In this document: positions 1-11,600 of the stretch, in pieces
How positions within the stretch are numbered: position 1 is the stretch's first letter
How the letters are laid out: every line of letters begins with the position of its first letter
Assembly (NCBI GenBank): GCA_026874595.1
Contig: CM049306.1
Location: 85,340,142-85,404,141, forward strand
DNA length: 64,000 bases
Origin: Sipunculus nudus
Taxonomy: Eukaryota > Annelida > Sipuncula > Golfingiida > Sipunculidae
Direction of reading: 5' to 3'
Program-made: the position numbers and the translations under genes
The notes under the pieces: generated by a model
Seen by the model: the letters and a program-made list of their open reading frames with translations, nothing else
Told to the model about the DNA's origin: nothing
Database searches by the model: none

Positions 1-1217
1 GTGTGTGTGAATTCCCAAGTTAGAGATCCCCCCAACATAGGCTTACAGCTATGTTGTTTTAATCAAGGCATTGCAGTAATACAAATGTAAACAAAACTTG
101 TGTATAACATAATCCCTGTTATGATTTGTTATGTCTAGACAGGTACGGTAAACATTCACAAGATTGTTGTGGAACATTCATAGTTTCATCCCATTCCTCT
201 GAGGGAACAAGCAGAGCTGCCTATTTATTTATGGCACAAGCCTGAGTAATATGAAGCCAAACTGATTTGATAAGGAGAAAACAAGTTTTTCAGGTTTACC
301 CAAAAGAAACACTGGAGCAGCTCCAACATGCAGCTTGCTAAAGCCAGTTGTGATGATCTAGCCACCATTTCCCGGCATCGGTTACTAACTGTTAAGATTA
401 CACATGTACATTCCTGACAGTTTCATTAATACCTTGTGCCAGACCAGGTGTGTTCACTGCAGAGTGAATGCCAAGTTTAAAGTGGGATCATGCTTTTTTG
501 TGTTCACCTGGAAGTGGAACTGCAAAAAGGAATTATCTCACACTCTATCAAAACAAAGTATAAAAGTGAGGTTGGGGTAGAGGAGGGGGAGTTGAGCAAA
601 CTTAAATCAAAACTAGCTTTAATATTTGATTTATTTGTGATTATAAATATTAATTACTTGTTATTGTTCCTGAAACTCAAGTTCTTACTCAAGATACAAG
701 CATGAATACTAGAAAAGTAATTAGAGACCATATATATCTGTCAGGATCCTAATCACATTTTAGTATGTGCTGCATAGAAAAGTGTGTGTCATGGTGCACC
801 AACTCATGGTTTGATCACAGATGAGCACTGCTCACTTGAACAAAGGTGGCCCATAAATATGGTGAATGATTCAGGCTCTCAGTTATAATAAATAAATTGC
901 TTTATATCACTTGCTTTAAGAATCCTTTAAATTTAAGACAATATGATGTCCCAGATAATCCTAAAAAATTATATGGATTGTTCCTAGTGTGTAACCCTAA
1001 CCCTCCACAAAATCCTCAGTTGACTGTTCAACATTCTCAGTATCTGTCACTGGCCATTATGATCTTGTCATATATCTTGTAAGATCTTTATTCCAGGAGT
1101 AATATCATTAGATGACATGGTATGTGTTCTTAATACTGCTGTTCATATACCCCACTGTTAAGTATAGGTATACACTGATTATCCATTTCATTATCTTTTT
1201 TTTATTTTTCTTTTTAG
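1..1217. other. AT-rich non-coding stretch, probably intron
   Basis: Nothing coding is recognisable. The last 30 bases are a long T-rich tract ending in AG, which reads as the 3' end of an intron. If the exon at 1218 is real, this stretch is the intron before it. Confidence 0.4.
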
Positions 1218-1479
1218 GAGAAACCCAAGTGAAATTGATTTATCCTCTGCTATCTTGAAGGGTAAGTTGACATTCATTTTGGTTAATGGGGAAAATTATA
1301 GTCTTAAGGACGATCCTTTATATTGTGTCAGTGCCAAAGTAGTGGGACTCCTCCGAGAACCTGAAAAAGGCAATAGTTCTGTAGAAGTATTATTGAACAA
1401 AGTCGGGGAGATATATAGTGTTTGGTCTGTCATCCTTCTCCTTTGTAGTCATCATCTGTGTCATTTCTTGTGGACATGA
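1218..1479 (+). CDS. candidate terminal exon of an unidentified gene
   Basis: Seen: a strong polypyrimidine tract and AG at 1216-1217, then a frame open from 1219 to the TGA at 1477-1479. Its first 60 or so codons look protein-like (it begins RNPSEIDLSSAILK and continues with mixed charged and hydrophobic residues). A consensus donor, GTAAGT, sits at 1262, so a 44-nt exon (1218-1261) is the alternative. The frame stays open and protein-like past that donor, which favours a longer exon. From about 1402 the frame runs into a dispersed repeat, so the last 25 codons and the stop would be repeat-derived. An AATAAA-type signal lies near 1590. I do not recognise the family. Earlier exons would lie left of the window. 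Inference only; a decayed gene fragment is also possible. Confidence 0.38.
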
Positions 1480-2163
1480 TAACATTTTGAACCACTCAGT
1501 ATTTTTCCATGAAATTTGAATTCTTTCTACCAATATCTCAGATGAGTTTGAAAACCAGTGACTTTGTTAATCAAATGTCAAATAAGGTGAAATAAAAAAA
1601 AAGTGAACCTCATTACTTTTGAAGTATTGGATATTCTTTCCTCAAATTTAATACTCAAGTTGTTCAAACCATGTTCTCGAATAGAATGGAAAACTGGTGA
1701 CCATGACCTTCATGTCTCAGGTCAAATCAGTCGAAATAGAAAGTTTTTGTGAGCACAATAACTTTTGAACTGCTCTGTATATTTATATGAGATTTTATAC
1801 TTGATTTATTTCTACCAAAATCTGGATGCTTTAAAAAAAAACAGGTGACCTAGACCTTCATTATGAAGGTCAACGCAGCCAAAATAAATTTTTTTGTGCT
1901 AAATCTAACTTTTCAATCACTCAATACATTTTCTTGATACAAGAATATTTCACCTAAATCTAAAATGAGTTGAATATTGGTGACCTTGACCTTAATCTTC
2001 AATTGAGGTCAAATATTCCGATTTCTAGAATTTTTGTGAACCCTACAACTTTTGAAGTAGTCTATAGATTTATACTCAAATTTAGTGATGGGGGACCAAT
2101 AGGGAGGAGAGACATATATATCTGTTTTTTCGCAACTAATCTGTTTTTGCATTCATTCTAGTG
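1402..2163 (+). repeat. TGACCT/AGGTCA-rich dispersed repeat, copy 1
   Basis: Contains three or four degenerate internal monomers of roughly 150 bp, each with a 'GTGACC...GACCTT...GGTCAAAT' core (for example near 1698-1728 and 1980-2012). It begins with a GGGGAGATATATAG head and ends with a GGGAGGAGAGACATATAT tail and ATTCTAGTGG. Heads, tails and cores match the copies at 14855 and 29630, all in the same orientation. This is the most diverged copy. It abuts or overlaps the end of the candidate exon at 1218. Confidence 0.75.
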
Positions 2164-2606
2164 GAATATCAATCAAAGAGTTTTGGAGTACACTTTCAGT
2201 GTAAATGAAAGGCTCTGTTGTTTCAGTGGTAGGATCTGATAAGACATCACTAAATATATAAACATTTCTCCATACTCAGGTTGTACAAACAGATCATTGT
2301 CTTGAGGTATCTAAGAATATTTCTGGGCAGCTTGACTTCCTGTATTAAACAATGGTCCTGTTGTTTGGGTAAAATGAAATGATGCAGCTGTCATGATAGC
2401 AATAAAAAAAAAGAACTAAGGCTACACAAAAAAATAATTGTTCCTGGAAACATAAACATTCTGTTTTTATTTTTGTGATCAAGTCCTCCGTATATATATG
2501 TAGTGTTGCTAATTGCTGCTATTCCTTTAGTTCCTTTTTAATATCATTATACTAATAATGCCAAATTTTCATCCATGAAGGTTATAGATATAGTTGAAAC
2601 TAAACG

Positions 2607-2788
2607 GTAATATTATGATAGTCATACAAACCATTTCAGGAATGGTCTCACATATTTGTATCCTTTCTGTAAATTGGCAAAATTTCATGTATTTTATGTA
2701 ATATTATGATAGTCATACAAACCATTTCAGGAATGGTCTCACATATTTGTATCCTTTCTGTAAATTGGCAAAATTTCATGTATTTTAT
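2607..2788. repeat. perfect 91-bp tandem duplication
   Basis: Bases 2607-2697 and 2698-2788 read as identical copies, both starting GTAATATTATGATAG and ending CATGTATTTTAT. No divergence is visible, so the duplication is recent, a polymorphic VNTR-like locus, or an assembly artefact. Confidence 0.95.
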
Positions 2789-4662
2789 CTCAACCATGCA
2801 GTTTATTAAGTGAAAGAAAAAAGAAAAAAAAATGCCTGGCCCACTATTTTGGTCCCAGAGTCTATAGAACAATTAATTTTTGTGTGTGGCCTTCCACCTG
2901 AGGGAATTTCTCAGTGGAACTTAAGCAATAATTATCTGTGATGTAACTCACCAGGAAACAGAAGGCAGTGACATTGCTGAGGCAAAGGATGTTACAATGG
3001 TGTATTTAAGAACCTTGGCAGTAGAAATAAGTACCGTAATCTTTTGGTTCACAGACAAGACAGTTATCCCTGGGCAGTGATTGTTGATTGCCATGAAGTT
3101 GATTGTAATGCTACTTGTGATTATATAGTTGGTTATTGTTCACCATCTGTTCAGCATAAAAACCCAGCATATATGTTAAAGCACAGGAATCAATCTACAT
3201 AGAAATTTTTAACAGACTTGAAAATAACGTCAAATCGCACTGGTTAAATAATCATTTCTCAGCTCCTCCTGTCCACTTTGCATATCTTCATTGCAGAAAA
3301 GGATCAATTTATCAAATAAACATAACATTGAACCTCAAACTGATTAATACGGGAAGAACAATTATTACGAGGTCTATGCTGGAAAACATGAGCGTCAGGT
3401 CTGTGAGGAGCTGTTTATGCTTTAATGCAAAATTAATCAATCCTCTGATTGATATAACTAATATTTCAACAATTATTACATTACTATATTTCGAATAATG
3501 AAATACTATGAGTGATTAAAACATAGCTTGTAAGTTGTAAGTAACTGAAATATAGTCCATACAGTTAACTTCATACATCTTAAAAAAAACTAATAACAGG
3601 GTCTCTAGTGTATGTTCAACTGGCAGTTTTGTAAAGTACACCAAAATGGGTATATGGATAAAACAAATAAAATTTTGCTTTTCCACAATCACATTACCTG
3701 GATGTGTACTCATATATCATCAAAACAACCAAAATAGAGACCATGTTATGTATATATCAAACACAAAAGTGCAGTATCAGTTCTTCTTAATTCTTTATCA
3801 CTTAGTATATGTTTTCATGAGGGAGGCTTATCATTCCTGGTGCTGTTATGATAAACTATATCTATATTGTGCGTGTAAAGGTTACTGTTTTCCTATAATA
3901 CCTCTTGACATGTATTGGCTTGCTGTACCAGGCATACACTGAAGGTTGTCTTATTGATCGTGGCACTGTGCATGTTTAACTTTCCGTCTGAAGGGCTGGT
4001 ATTAGGCTTGAATATGAACTGGAAATGATGAAAGTCCAGTTATCCTCACAGCCATTGTGAATATGTCATTATGGTTCATCATGAGTTCTGGTTGAACGGG
4101 ACCTCTAGCTACTGTTTATTTTAGCTTTTGTATGTCGTGTGATCTGGATAATGAAAGGATGTACACTGTGCATAATATGAGCCGGTTCCTGATGGCTGGT
4201 AATAATAACAGCCATATTGATCAATTCCTTTTTATTGCACAAAATTATACATAATTTATATGTACTAATAATGGTGCTACACAGAATGACTATAGGCAGT
4301 GTATATAGATGTGTAATATCAGGAAGTTTTTTTATAAGTATTATCAAAATAAAAAAAGATTTGTAAATTATATATCCATTAAATAATGTGCAATTCATCA
4401 GAACATGCAAGCCAAACCTGCTGATGAATGTGTTGCACCTTTGCAAGGTATCAGTGAAAAATTTTAAGGAGATAAGATTTCAATTAATACTAAATTAAAT
4501 AGACATCATTCTGACCTAATTTTTGAGTTTGGTACATTTAACTTGAGCTCCACACTCGGTCTAGAAAACGTCATAGTTCTGGTCTCTCCAGCGCATGTTA
4601 ATAACGACGTCAAGTGAAAAAAATATGGTATAGGGAGCTAAATTATTTTTTTTTAACTTTAT
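2789..4662. other. AT-rich non-coding stretch
   Basis: No splice-site-bounded frame, RNA gene or repeat family is recognisable. Open frames at 3646-3942 and 4105-4446 have random-looking composition. Confidence 0.5.
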
Positions 4663-4762
4663 ACTGGAAATTGCTGAAACTAGAAGTTATCTTTTGAAGC
4701 TGTAGGAACAGAACTGGAAATTGCTGATACAAGCATGTTTCCTTTGAAGCTTTAGGAACAGA
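4663..4762. repeat. degenerate 2 x 50-bp tandem repeat
   Basis: The units at 4663-4712 and 4713-4762 share ACTGGAAATTGCTGA at the start and TTTGAAGCT(G/T)TAGGAACAGA at the end, with substitutions in the middle. It is older than the perfect duplication at 2607. Confidence 0.85.
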
Positions 4763-6139
4763 AACCATATGATTTCTGTTCACCTTAATGTTAATAAAAT
4801 CAGATACAGAATTCTGTATCAGATTTAGCACTAAATTTATGAGGTATGCACAAGATCAGTCTGATCTTAATTATTAATTTATTATGACACCATGATTTCT
4901 TTGGTGGTATATGTAAGTCTGAAATAACAAAGTCGAATCTAGTGCCTGGCTTCTATGATGTCCATGGTTGTGCTGCTCTCAAACCCAGGCACACAGTTAG
5001 CTTGGCTATGAGGTACAGACCAGGGATGTTAAGCATTGACAGGCTCTGTAGATAACCTTCTTGCTGTCACCACTCCTTGACTGAAAGTAACCTCAGAATA
5101 TTCACATCACAGACACAGTGTGATGATATATGTTTGGTTTATACCATGGCTCCTGATCATAGCAGAGAAGCTGATTGAGTGACAAAATTTCAGACAGATT
5201 CAAGTAGTTTGTATTTACATGATCTCATTTTTCTGGTGAGCATGTTCAGTTGTTGATAGGTTGTGTGTAAAAATAACAGAGCAGCTCTCCCAGGGCTAAA
5301 TTCGGTCTTTTAAGTCCTCTTGAATCACATGATATGACAGAGAGTGGGGAAGCTTTGAATACATTTTGTCTCACAAAGATCTGGGATAGCTCTGTAGTGT
5401 TTACTGAAGTGGTGGACTGTGAATCAAGCCACTTAAATAACTATCTTATTGTAGAGGTAACATAATCCACCAAAGAGGTACAAATCCACCTATTTTGATG
5501 ACTAAATCCATCACCTGTGGTTTCAACACGTAAGTGATGTCTCCTGTACTAGCACTCAACATTCCTTTTGGTTTCAACACACACGCTTATTGCCCTGATT
5601 CATGCAAAGCCAGAGCGGTCATCAAACAGCGCTCTCTCATATCTCAGACCGCTATCTATGTTTGAGATATACCCTACATGATTAGTCATGTTTGTGGTCA
5701 TCATCCTGGCCAAGATGGCCAGGGGTCAGCATAGTCCACTCACATGTTGTCATGAGTGCAAATAATATCTGACTAGCAATCTTGCATCAAAGTTTTCTTT
5801 AAAGATATGGTGATGTATTGAGCTGCTTTATAATTAACATGGATCAAAGCTACTTCAGTGAAATATATAATATTTAATTTAGTAGTTTGATTTATTTTCA
5901 GCATATAGTGGTTTAACTAATAGGAACTATTTACAATTATGAACATTGGACAGAGTTTCAAATGTGAAAAAAAGTGAAAAACCAAAATGTCTCTCTAGCT
6001 TCAATTCATATTTGGCAATAATTGCTTTTAATAAATTTTTATCTTGATTACTTTAAAATCGGAGATATGCATGTTTATTCAGTACACAACCTTGTATTGA
6101 CTTCAGCATATTCAAATTACTGCCTCCGGGATTATAACT
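4763..6139. other. AT-rich non-coding stretch
   Basis: Nothing coding is recognised. An 18-bp perfect palindrome, GATACAGAATTCTGTATC, lies near 4803-4820, and a smaller one (AAGATCAG T CTGATCTT) follows near 4852. Both are short enough to be chance. Confidence 0.45.
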
Positions 6140-6633
6140 TGAATGGTGATATCCACCAGTGTTACAACAGTGTTGAAACAACTGCACTGGCTACCAGTTG
6201 AATGTTGGATTCATTTTAAGATTCTACTATACATGTACAAAGCATTGAAAATTTAGGCTCCATCTTATTTAAATTATCTTCTCAAGTGTTGAATATATTC
6301 CATCAAGGTCTCTGCATTCTGCAAATAAAGGTTTGTTGGCAACACTGACCAGGTGAATACCAGAACTGTCACATTGTGGGAGGAATGAATTAGGATAGTC
6401 ACTCTGGGACAATGGAATGGCTTACCTGACTTCATAAAACATGCTAATTCTTAAGTTACTTTTAAATCGCTTTTATAAATTCACTTTTTTAAATTTTACC
6501 AATAAAACTGTTACATGCACTAATTTTTATCAGTCTTATTCTTCATTATATTGTACCTTATGTGCTTTGTTTAGTGCAGGAGTTTATTCTGGGTTAACTG
6601 CTATATAAATAACATCAACAATAATAATAATAA
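6140..6633 (+). pseudogene. LINE (CR1/L2-like non-LTR retrotransposon) 3' remnant
   Basis: One plus-strand frame from about 6140 reads as the degenerate C-terminus of a non-LTR retrotransposon ORF2: VLKQLHWLPVE, then FKILLYMYKAL, APSYLNYLL, later TVTLWEE, LGQWNGLPDFIKHANS and TFKSLL. This is the usual order of the family's tail (LHWLPV, FK..L..KAL, APSYL, W..LP..I, FK..L). At least six in-frame stops interrupt it, so it is dead. The segment ends with CTATATAAATAACATCAAC and a short (AAT)n run, which fits the 3' terminal microsatellite of such elements. The reverse transcriptase core is missing, giving a 5'-truncated insertion of about 0.5 kb. Confidence 0.82.
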
Positions 6634-7016
6634 CTTGGATCCCTAAAATTAGTCTCTGCAGAAGTGCTGTCCTGAATGTGATATATATTGATTTTACTTA
6701 ATACAACTGGTATATACCTGCAAGTTTCAGTGTTCAGTGTCAGGTTGACAGGTAGTATTTATTATTGACAGGATAATGCATTAACAAAGTTTATACATAT
6801 ATGTCACCGTTAAGAATAAAATCATTAAGATTGGGTCTGATCTAGCCTACTTATACATCACCTATACAGATTTTAAAAGTTTGATCAGGTGAGATCACAA
6901 TCACAGTCTCAAACATGGAATTTTAAAATCCATCAACAATCATTAAGGCAAAATTTTGATCAAGATGAAAAAACAGTGAGCTGAATTTTAATTCCTTAGA
7001 TAGATGTATATGTTGA
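6634..7016. other. AT-rich non-coding stretch
   Basis: I see nothing here beyond low-complexity AT sequence. Confidence 0.5.
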
Positions 7017-7082
7017 GGGAAGAATGAGAATGTGGGAAGATCCAGAATTTTCCTGGGATGAAGGGGAATTCTCATTCTTCCC
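7017..7082. repeat. 15-bp perfect inverted repeat with 36-nt loop
   Basis: GGGAAGAATGAGAAT at 7017-7031 is the exact reverse complement of 7068-7082. Further AATGAGAAT motifs next to CCCGGGAAAAA lie at about 7081-7150. It sits directly upstream of the tandem AGGTCA repeat and may be the remains of a repeat end. Confidence 0.85.
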
Positions 7083-7184
7083 GGGAAAAAAATGAGAATC
7101 AAGAAATTGTATGAAGTGATTCCTGCTTCCCGGGAAAAATGAGAATTCTCAAATACTTCAGGTGCCCTATAGTAATCACCCTTT

Positions 7185-7745
7185 CTGTCTGTCTGTCCAA
7201 TCGTCCACAAATTTGTTTCCTGATGATAACTCCAGTTTGGATGGGCATATGGTTATCAAACTTGACTTGTATATGGCCCACCACTAAAGCAAGGATTATA
7301 TTGATTTTGGTGTCATGAGGTCAAAGGTCAAGGTCACAGGACAAACTTCTTTAAAAAGTTTGTGGATGCATTTAAAGCCACAATTTTCATTCCAGACCTT
7401 CCATCTTTCACATATAGCTTACCTGCCGATAGGGAAAGATCTCTGTCAATTTTTGGGTCACAAGGTCAGGATCACAGGAGCAAGCTGTCCCCAAATTCAT
7501 TTCAGGATGATAACTCCAGTTGGAATTGACATAATGATTTCAAACTTGACTTATAAATGGCCCATCACTTAAGCAAAAACCCAATTGATTTTGTGGTCAT
7601 GAGGTCAAAGCTCAAGGTCACAGGACCAACATCTTTAAAAAGTTTGTGGAAGCATTTTAAGATCAACTTGGCACCCCAGACCTTCCATCTAGCATCACTC
7701 AGCCCATGTTGGAAGTCTATGGGCCTTTGCAGGGCCATTCCTGTC
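7185..7745 (+). repeat. two-unit tandem repeat with AGGTCA direct repeats
   Basis: Two units of roughly 280 bp align: 'GATGATAACTCCAGTT', then 'CATGAGGTCAAAG(G/C)TCAAGGTCACAGGA', then 'TTTAAAAAGTTTGTGGA(T/A)GCATTT', then 'CAGACCTTCCATCT'. The core of unit 1 (about 7316-7338) is AGGTCA-A-AGGTCA-AGGTCA. Unit 2 (about 7600-7622) has one substitution in the middle half-site. A (CTGT)n-like stretch precedes the repeat at about 7182. The frames over it at 7315-7572 and 7557-7760 are repeat-derived, not genes. Confidence 0.8.
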
Positions 7746-7878
7746 CTGTCAGTGTTCTAGTTATTAAGTTAAAAATAAAAAAAATATCCTAGGGATATTT
7801 CTTTCTCCCCAGGATGAACAGAAATAATAAATCATAGTGTAATGTTTCCTATTCTCAGGACGAAAAGGAAGTTTTAGA

Positions 7879-8631
7879 TTTAGCTCAGCTGACTATAAGT
7901 CACCTGAGCTATAGTGATGGTCCTTTGTCTATAGCCTTGCGGTCCGTCTGTCGGTCTGTCTGTCCGTTAAACTGGCATGTTTTGTTACCGTTGGACCTAC
8001 GATCGACATACAGTTAAATGTCGGCAAGATCTCCTACCATACTGAAAATTGGGTCACTACAACTTCTTACCTTCAAGATATTAAGGAAAAACCTACGCTC
8101 TTTACACAGCGCTTTACCCATAGGCCAACTACCTGTATCATAAGCGCTGTTTGTTATGACCTTGTATCCTGAATCTCTACACCAGAGGGGGGCACTGTAT
8201 TTTGGTCCAATCAGATGAGACCCTGTGCTGAAGACAAAATGGTTTACCAGCCAAGTGAGGAATACACGAAGCCTATGTTGTTCATTTTGTTTTGAGTGAC
8301 AGCTCATCGCCCTGTCTACCGTTTGAACAGGTCACAGCCTCAGAGAGATTTGTCATACACGTGGTTTCTGGAAAGAGCCTGTTGCCTGTAGAGTGTTTGT
8401 TGACTTGCATTTGGTTGGCTGCTCATCACATCAGCAGTTTTTTTCAGCAGACAGGCCCATGTGCACCACCTGGTGTTAAATGCATCATAAACAGTCAAAG
8501 CAGGCAGCGAGAAATCAGTTGCTTCTTTAGAAGTGCAAGATTTCCGTTGCGTTGAGAGCGTAGGAGAAAACCTAATTTTTTCATTAAACCCATTGTCACA
8601 CTTCAAGACTGCCTAATATCAAAACCACTAA
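7879..8631 (+). repeat. 'AGCTCAGCTGAC' dispersed repeat, split by a nested element
   Basis: The head, TTTAGCTCAGCTGACTATAAG, is followed by a GTCTGTC/GTCCGT-rich segment, then AAGATCTCCTACCA.ACTGAAAA, TTAAGGAAAAACC, a 469-bp insertion, and then CACACTTCAAGACTGCCTAATA ending at AAAACCACTAATG. The uninterrupted paralogue at 17685-17982 defines the empty site. Other head fragments are at 27501 and 46121, all in the same orientation. Confidence 0.8.
8094..8562 (-). mobile_element. 469-bp non-autonomous TIR element with about 9-bp target duplication
   Basis: It starts TACGCTCT and ends AGAGCGTA, a perfect 8-bp inverted pair. The flanks GGAAAAACC (8085-8093) and GGAGAAAACC (8563-8572) look like a target-site duplication with one indel. 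The paralogous repeat at 17.9 kb has a single GGAAAAACC with no insertion, which confirms the boundaries. The interior matches, in reverse, the longer copy at 45069-46018 over several blocks (CTTCTAAAGAAGC, CAGCCAACCAAATGC, GGCGATGAGCTGTCACTCAA, GTCTCATCTGATTGGACC, GTAAAGCGCTGTGTAAAGAGC). A 9-bp duplication with short TIRs fits Mutator-like elements; the superfamily call is inference. No transposase frame is present. Confidence 0.78.
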
Positions 8632-8639
8632 TGTGAGTG

Positions 8640-11600
8640 GTCAAAAGAGATTTTAAAGTAGTCAAAAGTGAATATATTAGTTTTATTTTTTAAATATAAA
8701 TTAAAGCCATAAAACCAGGTACCTGTGGTCATTATTTAATTTTGTGAAATTTTTATATCCTGGATTCACAGCAATTTTGTTTGACTAAAACTGAATAAAT
8801 ACTCATGAGATAAAATTTACATGATAAAACTGACAAAATGGTGTATACTTGCAGCATCAGGCAAAATCAAAATTTGTTGTGACAATAACACTCAATTTCC
8901 AAATGAAAATTATATAAGTGACATCAATCCTCTTCCCTATATCCCAGGATTTAATCCAAACCTTACATAACATAAGTTTAACACCATCATCTCATGAACA
9001 TCTTATATAACCACACAAAAAGTTCTAACATTTGTCTACCCCTTCTTCCAAATCATATTTTGTGATCATATATAACAGCTGAGAGCTGTGACCCATGTGT
9101 CCCTTGTTTTCCTCAGGGAAAAAATGGAATTTTTTAAAAACGAAATTGTAGGCCCTTCACATTAATTAGAAACCTCCCAGCCTTGAGTGACATTATCAGG
9201 TGATGGCATGTGCATGTGTTTGTGTGTTGATCAACAGCAACCTAGGGTCATACAGTACAGAGGGAAAAACAATGGCAGCTGTGCTAGGGTGGCTCTTGTT
9301 ATTCAGGTACCACACAGATCTCACTGGAGAAGCACTGGATATGCTGGTTCACACATCAGTGATTGCTTTCAAACAACAGTTCTTTTTTTAGTTTTTGCAT
9401 GATGAACCAGTATAGATTAATTCATGTATAACATGCAGTTTTGCCTGGGGCCTAAGGAATACCTGGTAGTGGTACCCTATATATATGTCACGCAATAACA
9501 ATGTTCACAATAGGCAGCCACAAGTACTACCTAAATAGAAGCGTAGATTTATCCATTCAAAACACTTACATTTATGGGACAGACAGGTATTGCTGCAGTA
9601 GTTATGGATTTCTGTTATTCTGATTCACATGAAACAAAACCTTTATTACTTGTTCATAATTCTGAATGTATACTGTTTCAGATATACACAGCTTGTTATG
9701 GTTTTAATATGATATGTTTCCAGATAGTTTTTGTTACTGCTGAATATTTGTAATTTTTAGTAGCAGCAGGGATTAATGATTCATTATTACATTAGATTCA
9801 TTGTAAACATAATGTGCTCATTCACGAGAGTTACAGGTATGTACACAGGATATGTCAAATGAATGTACAGGTGAATGTCATGGCCAGTGCAGCATAAATC
9901 TGAACTTGAGGGGCTCACTTGAAGGCGTCCTATCATCAGGCTTTTATGAGGACCATGTGAACACAGGTATGAGTATACTGTTAGGTTAGGAGTATAGTTG
10001 TTTAAGATCAAAGGTTGAGCTTTCTCTTAAATTTGCTCTAGTACACATTGCACCCCCCCCCCCCCCCCCCTTAGTTCCACTGGTGGTTGAACTAAAACAT
10101 GTATATTGGTCACTGTATATTTTTGACACTGCACGGTGTGTGTGATAATAGGAAAACATAGGTTAGAAGACCACAAGTGTATCAAAACTAATTGTGAGTG
10201 AACCTTGCTCCTTTTTACTGCACAGTGGGATTTCTTACCAAGCAATTTATAACTATTGATCTGCCAGACTGTAGAGACTGAAAAAAAGACTTTTTAGGCC
10301 AATAGCTACTTTTGTTTAGAACCTTTTACCTAATTAATACCTGTATTATAAACATAAAGTGAACTGCTGGTAATTTTAGCTCATGGATCTTAACATTCAG
10401 GTAAATCTATTAGTCTAGTATACACTGATGTGTCAAGTTCAAGAATTATAAAATGTATTGGTAGAGGTTTTCTCATTATCACCTCCAGCTCAGAGAAAAG
10501 CTGTGTAACTGGGATAAAGGGAGCATTTTTTGCAGTTATCCACTAACGTGTGTGTTTAATGGTCCATGCATCAATTATAATTAATGTATTTTGTTAGTAA
10601 AACTGTCACATATGTTGACTGTTCTATATTTAAATATATGGAAAATCATAAAAAGTTAAGGTTCTCAAAATGAAATCCTACCATTTTCCTCTACACATCT
10701 GAACACAGATCATCAGTATCTTGTGCATAGGTGAGAAGAAATACACTGTATGACAATGATTTAGGTTATTGTCTTATAGTTTAGTAGTCCATGCATGAAA
10801 GAGGTCTTGACACTTATTTCAGGAGAATTTATATTGAGAGTCAAAAAGGGAGTGATCCATGGTCCTCTTTGACCTCTGCTAGACTCTCAGCCATAGGGTT
10901 GTGGCAAAGATGACCACGGATGTGAAAATAGTGACATAAAGTGCATCAGTCTATGGCTATACATCAAGAATCCTTGTGGGTTATTTTGTGAAAGAAGTCT
11001 CTATACTTTATTGTGAGATCATGGTTGCAGGTAGACCTTGCTCTCTCTGTTTCATAGAGAACTATGTGATGATTCTCAATAGCAGAATTATTGCTTGAGT
11101 ATTATCACATCTAAATAGTAAATTATTGCAATGATAAATCACGTTATCCATCTTTATTGTCAAACTTATAAAAAAAAATTGATGTCATTGAAAAGGGAGG
11201 TTATACTTGGAGGGGACACTGTAGATCTACAGGCTCTTTGTCTTTGGAGTATGATGCTAAAATGGAGATGTTTTTGCTGTACGCCAAAGAAACATGACTG
11301 GTGTCAGGATGTCAGAAAATATGGTTCTTTTACAAAAAGCTGGCATAATTTATGAGTATTCTTTGAGCGCCAAAATTTTTTCCTTTAGAACGTTGATAAC
11401 TCCTGACCTGGGAATGAGACATCTGTTGGTGCAAAAAAACAGTACTATCACATACGGGATGAACCTGGCCTGTCAATCATCCTTTGTCCAACTGATGGCC
11501 AGGTCTTACCCTGATATAGAAAACAGTTGCCTTTGTTGTATGTAAAAGGTTTGTACCATTGTGGGGCATGATAAAGGCTTTAAGCTGAAGGAGCTGAGGC

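Noticed and set aside
989-1002. Interstitial telomere repeat (TAACCCTAACCCT)
   Set aside because: Only two units, within chance expectation.
7315-7760. Two plus-strand frames sharing a MRSK(V/L)KVTG(Q/P)TSLKSLW start
   Set aside because: The similarity reflects the two units of the AGGTCA tandem repeat, a widespread type of non-coding repeat in molluscs.
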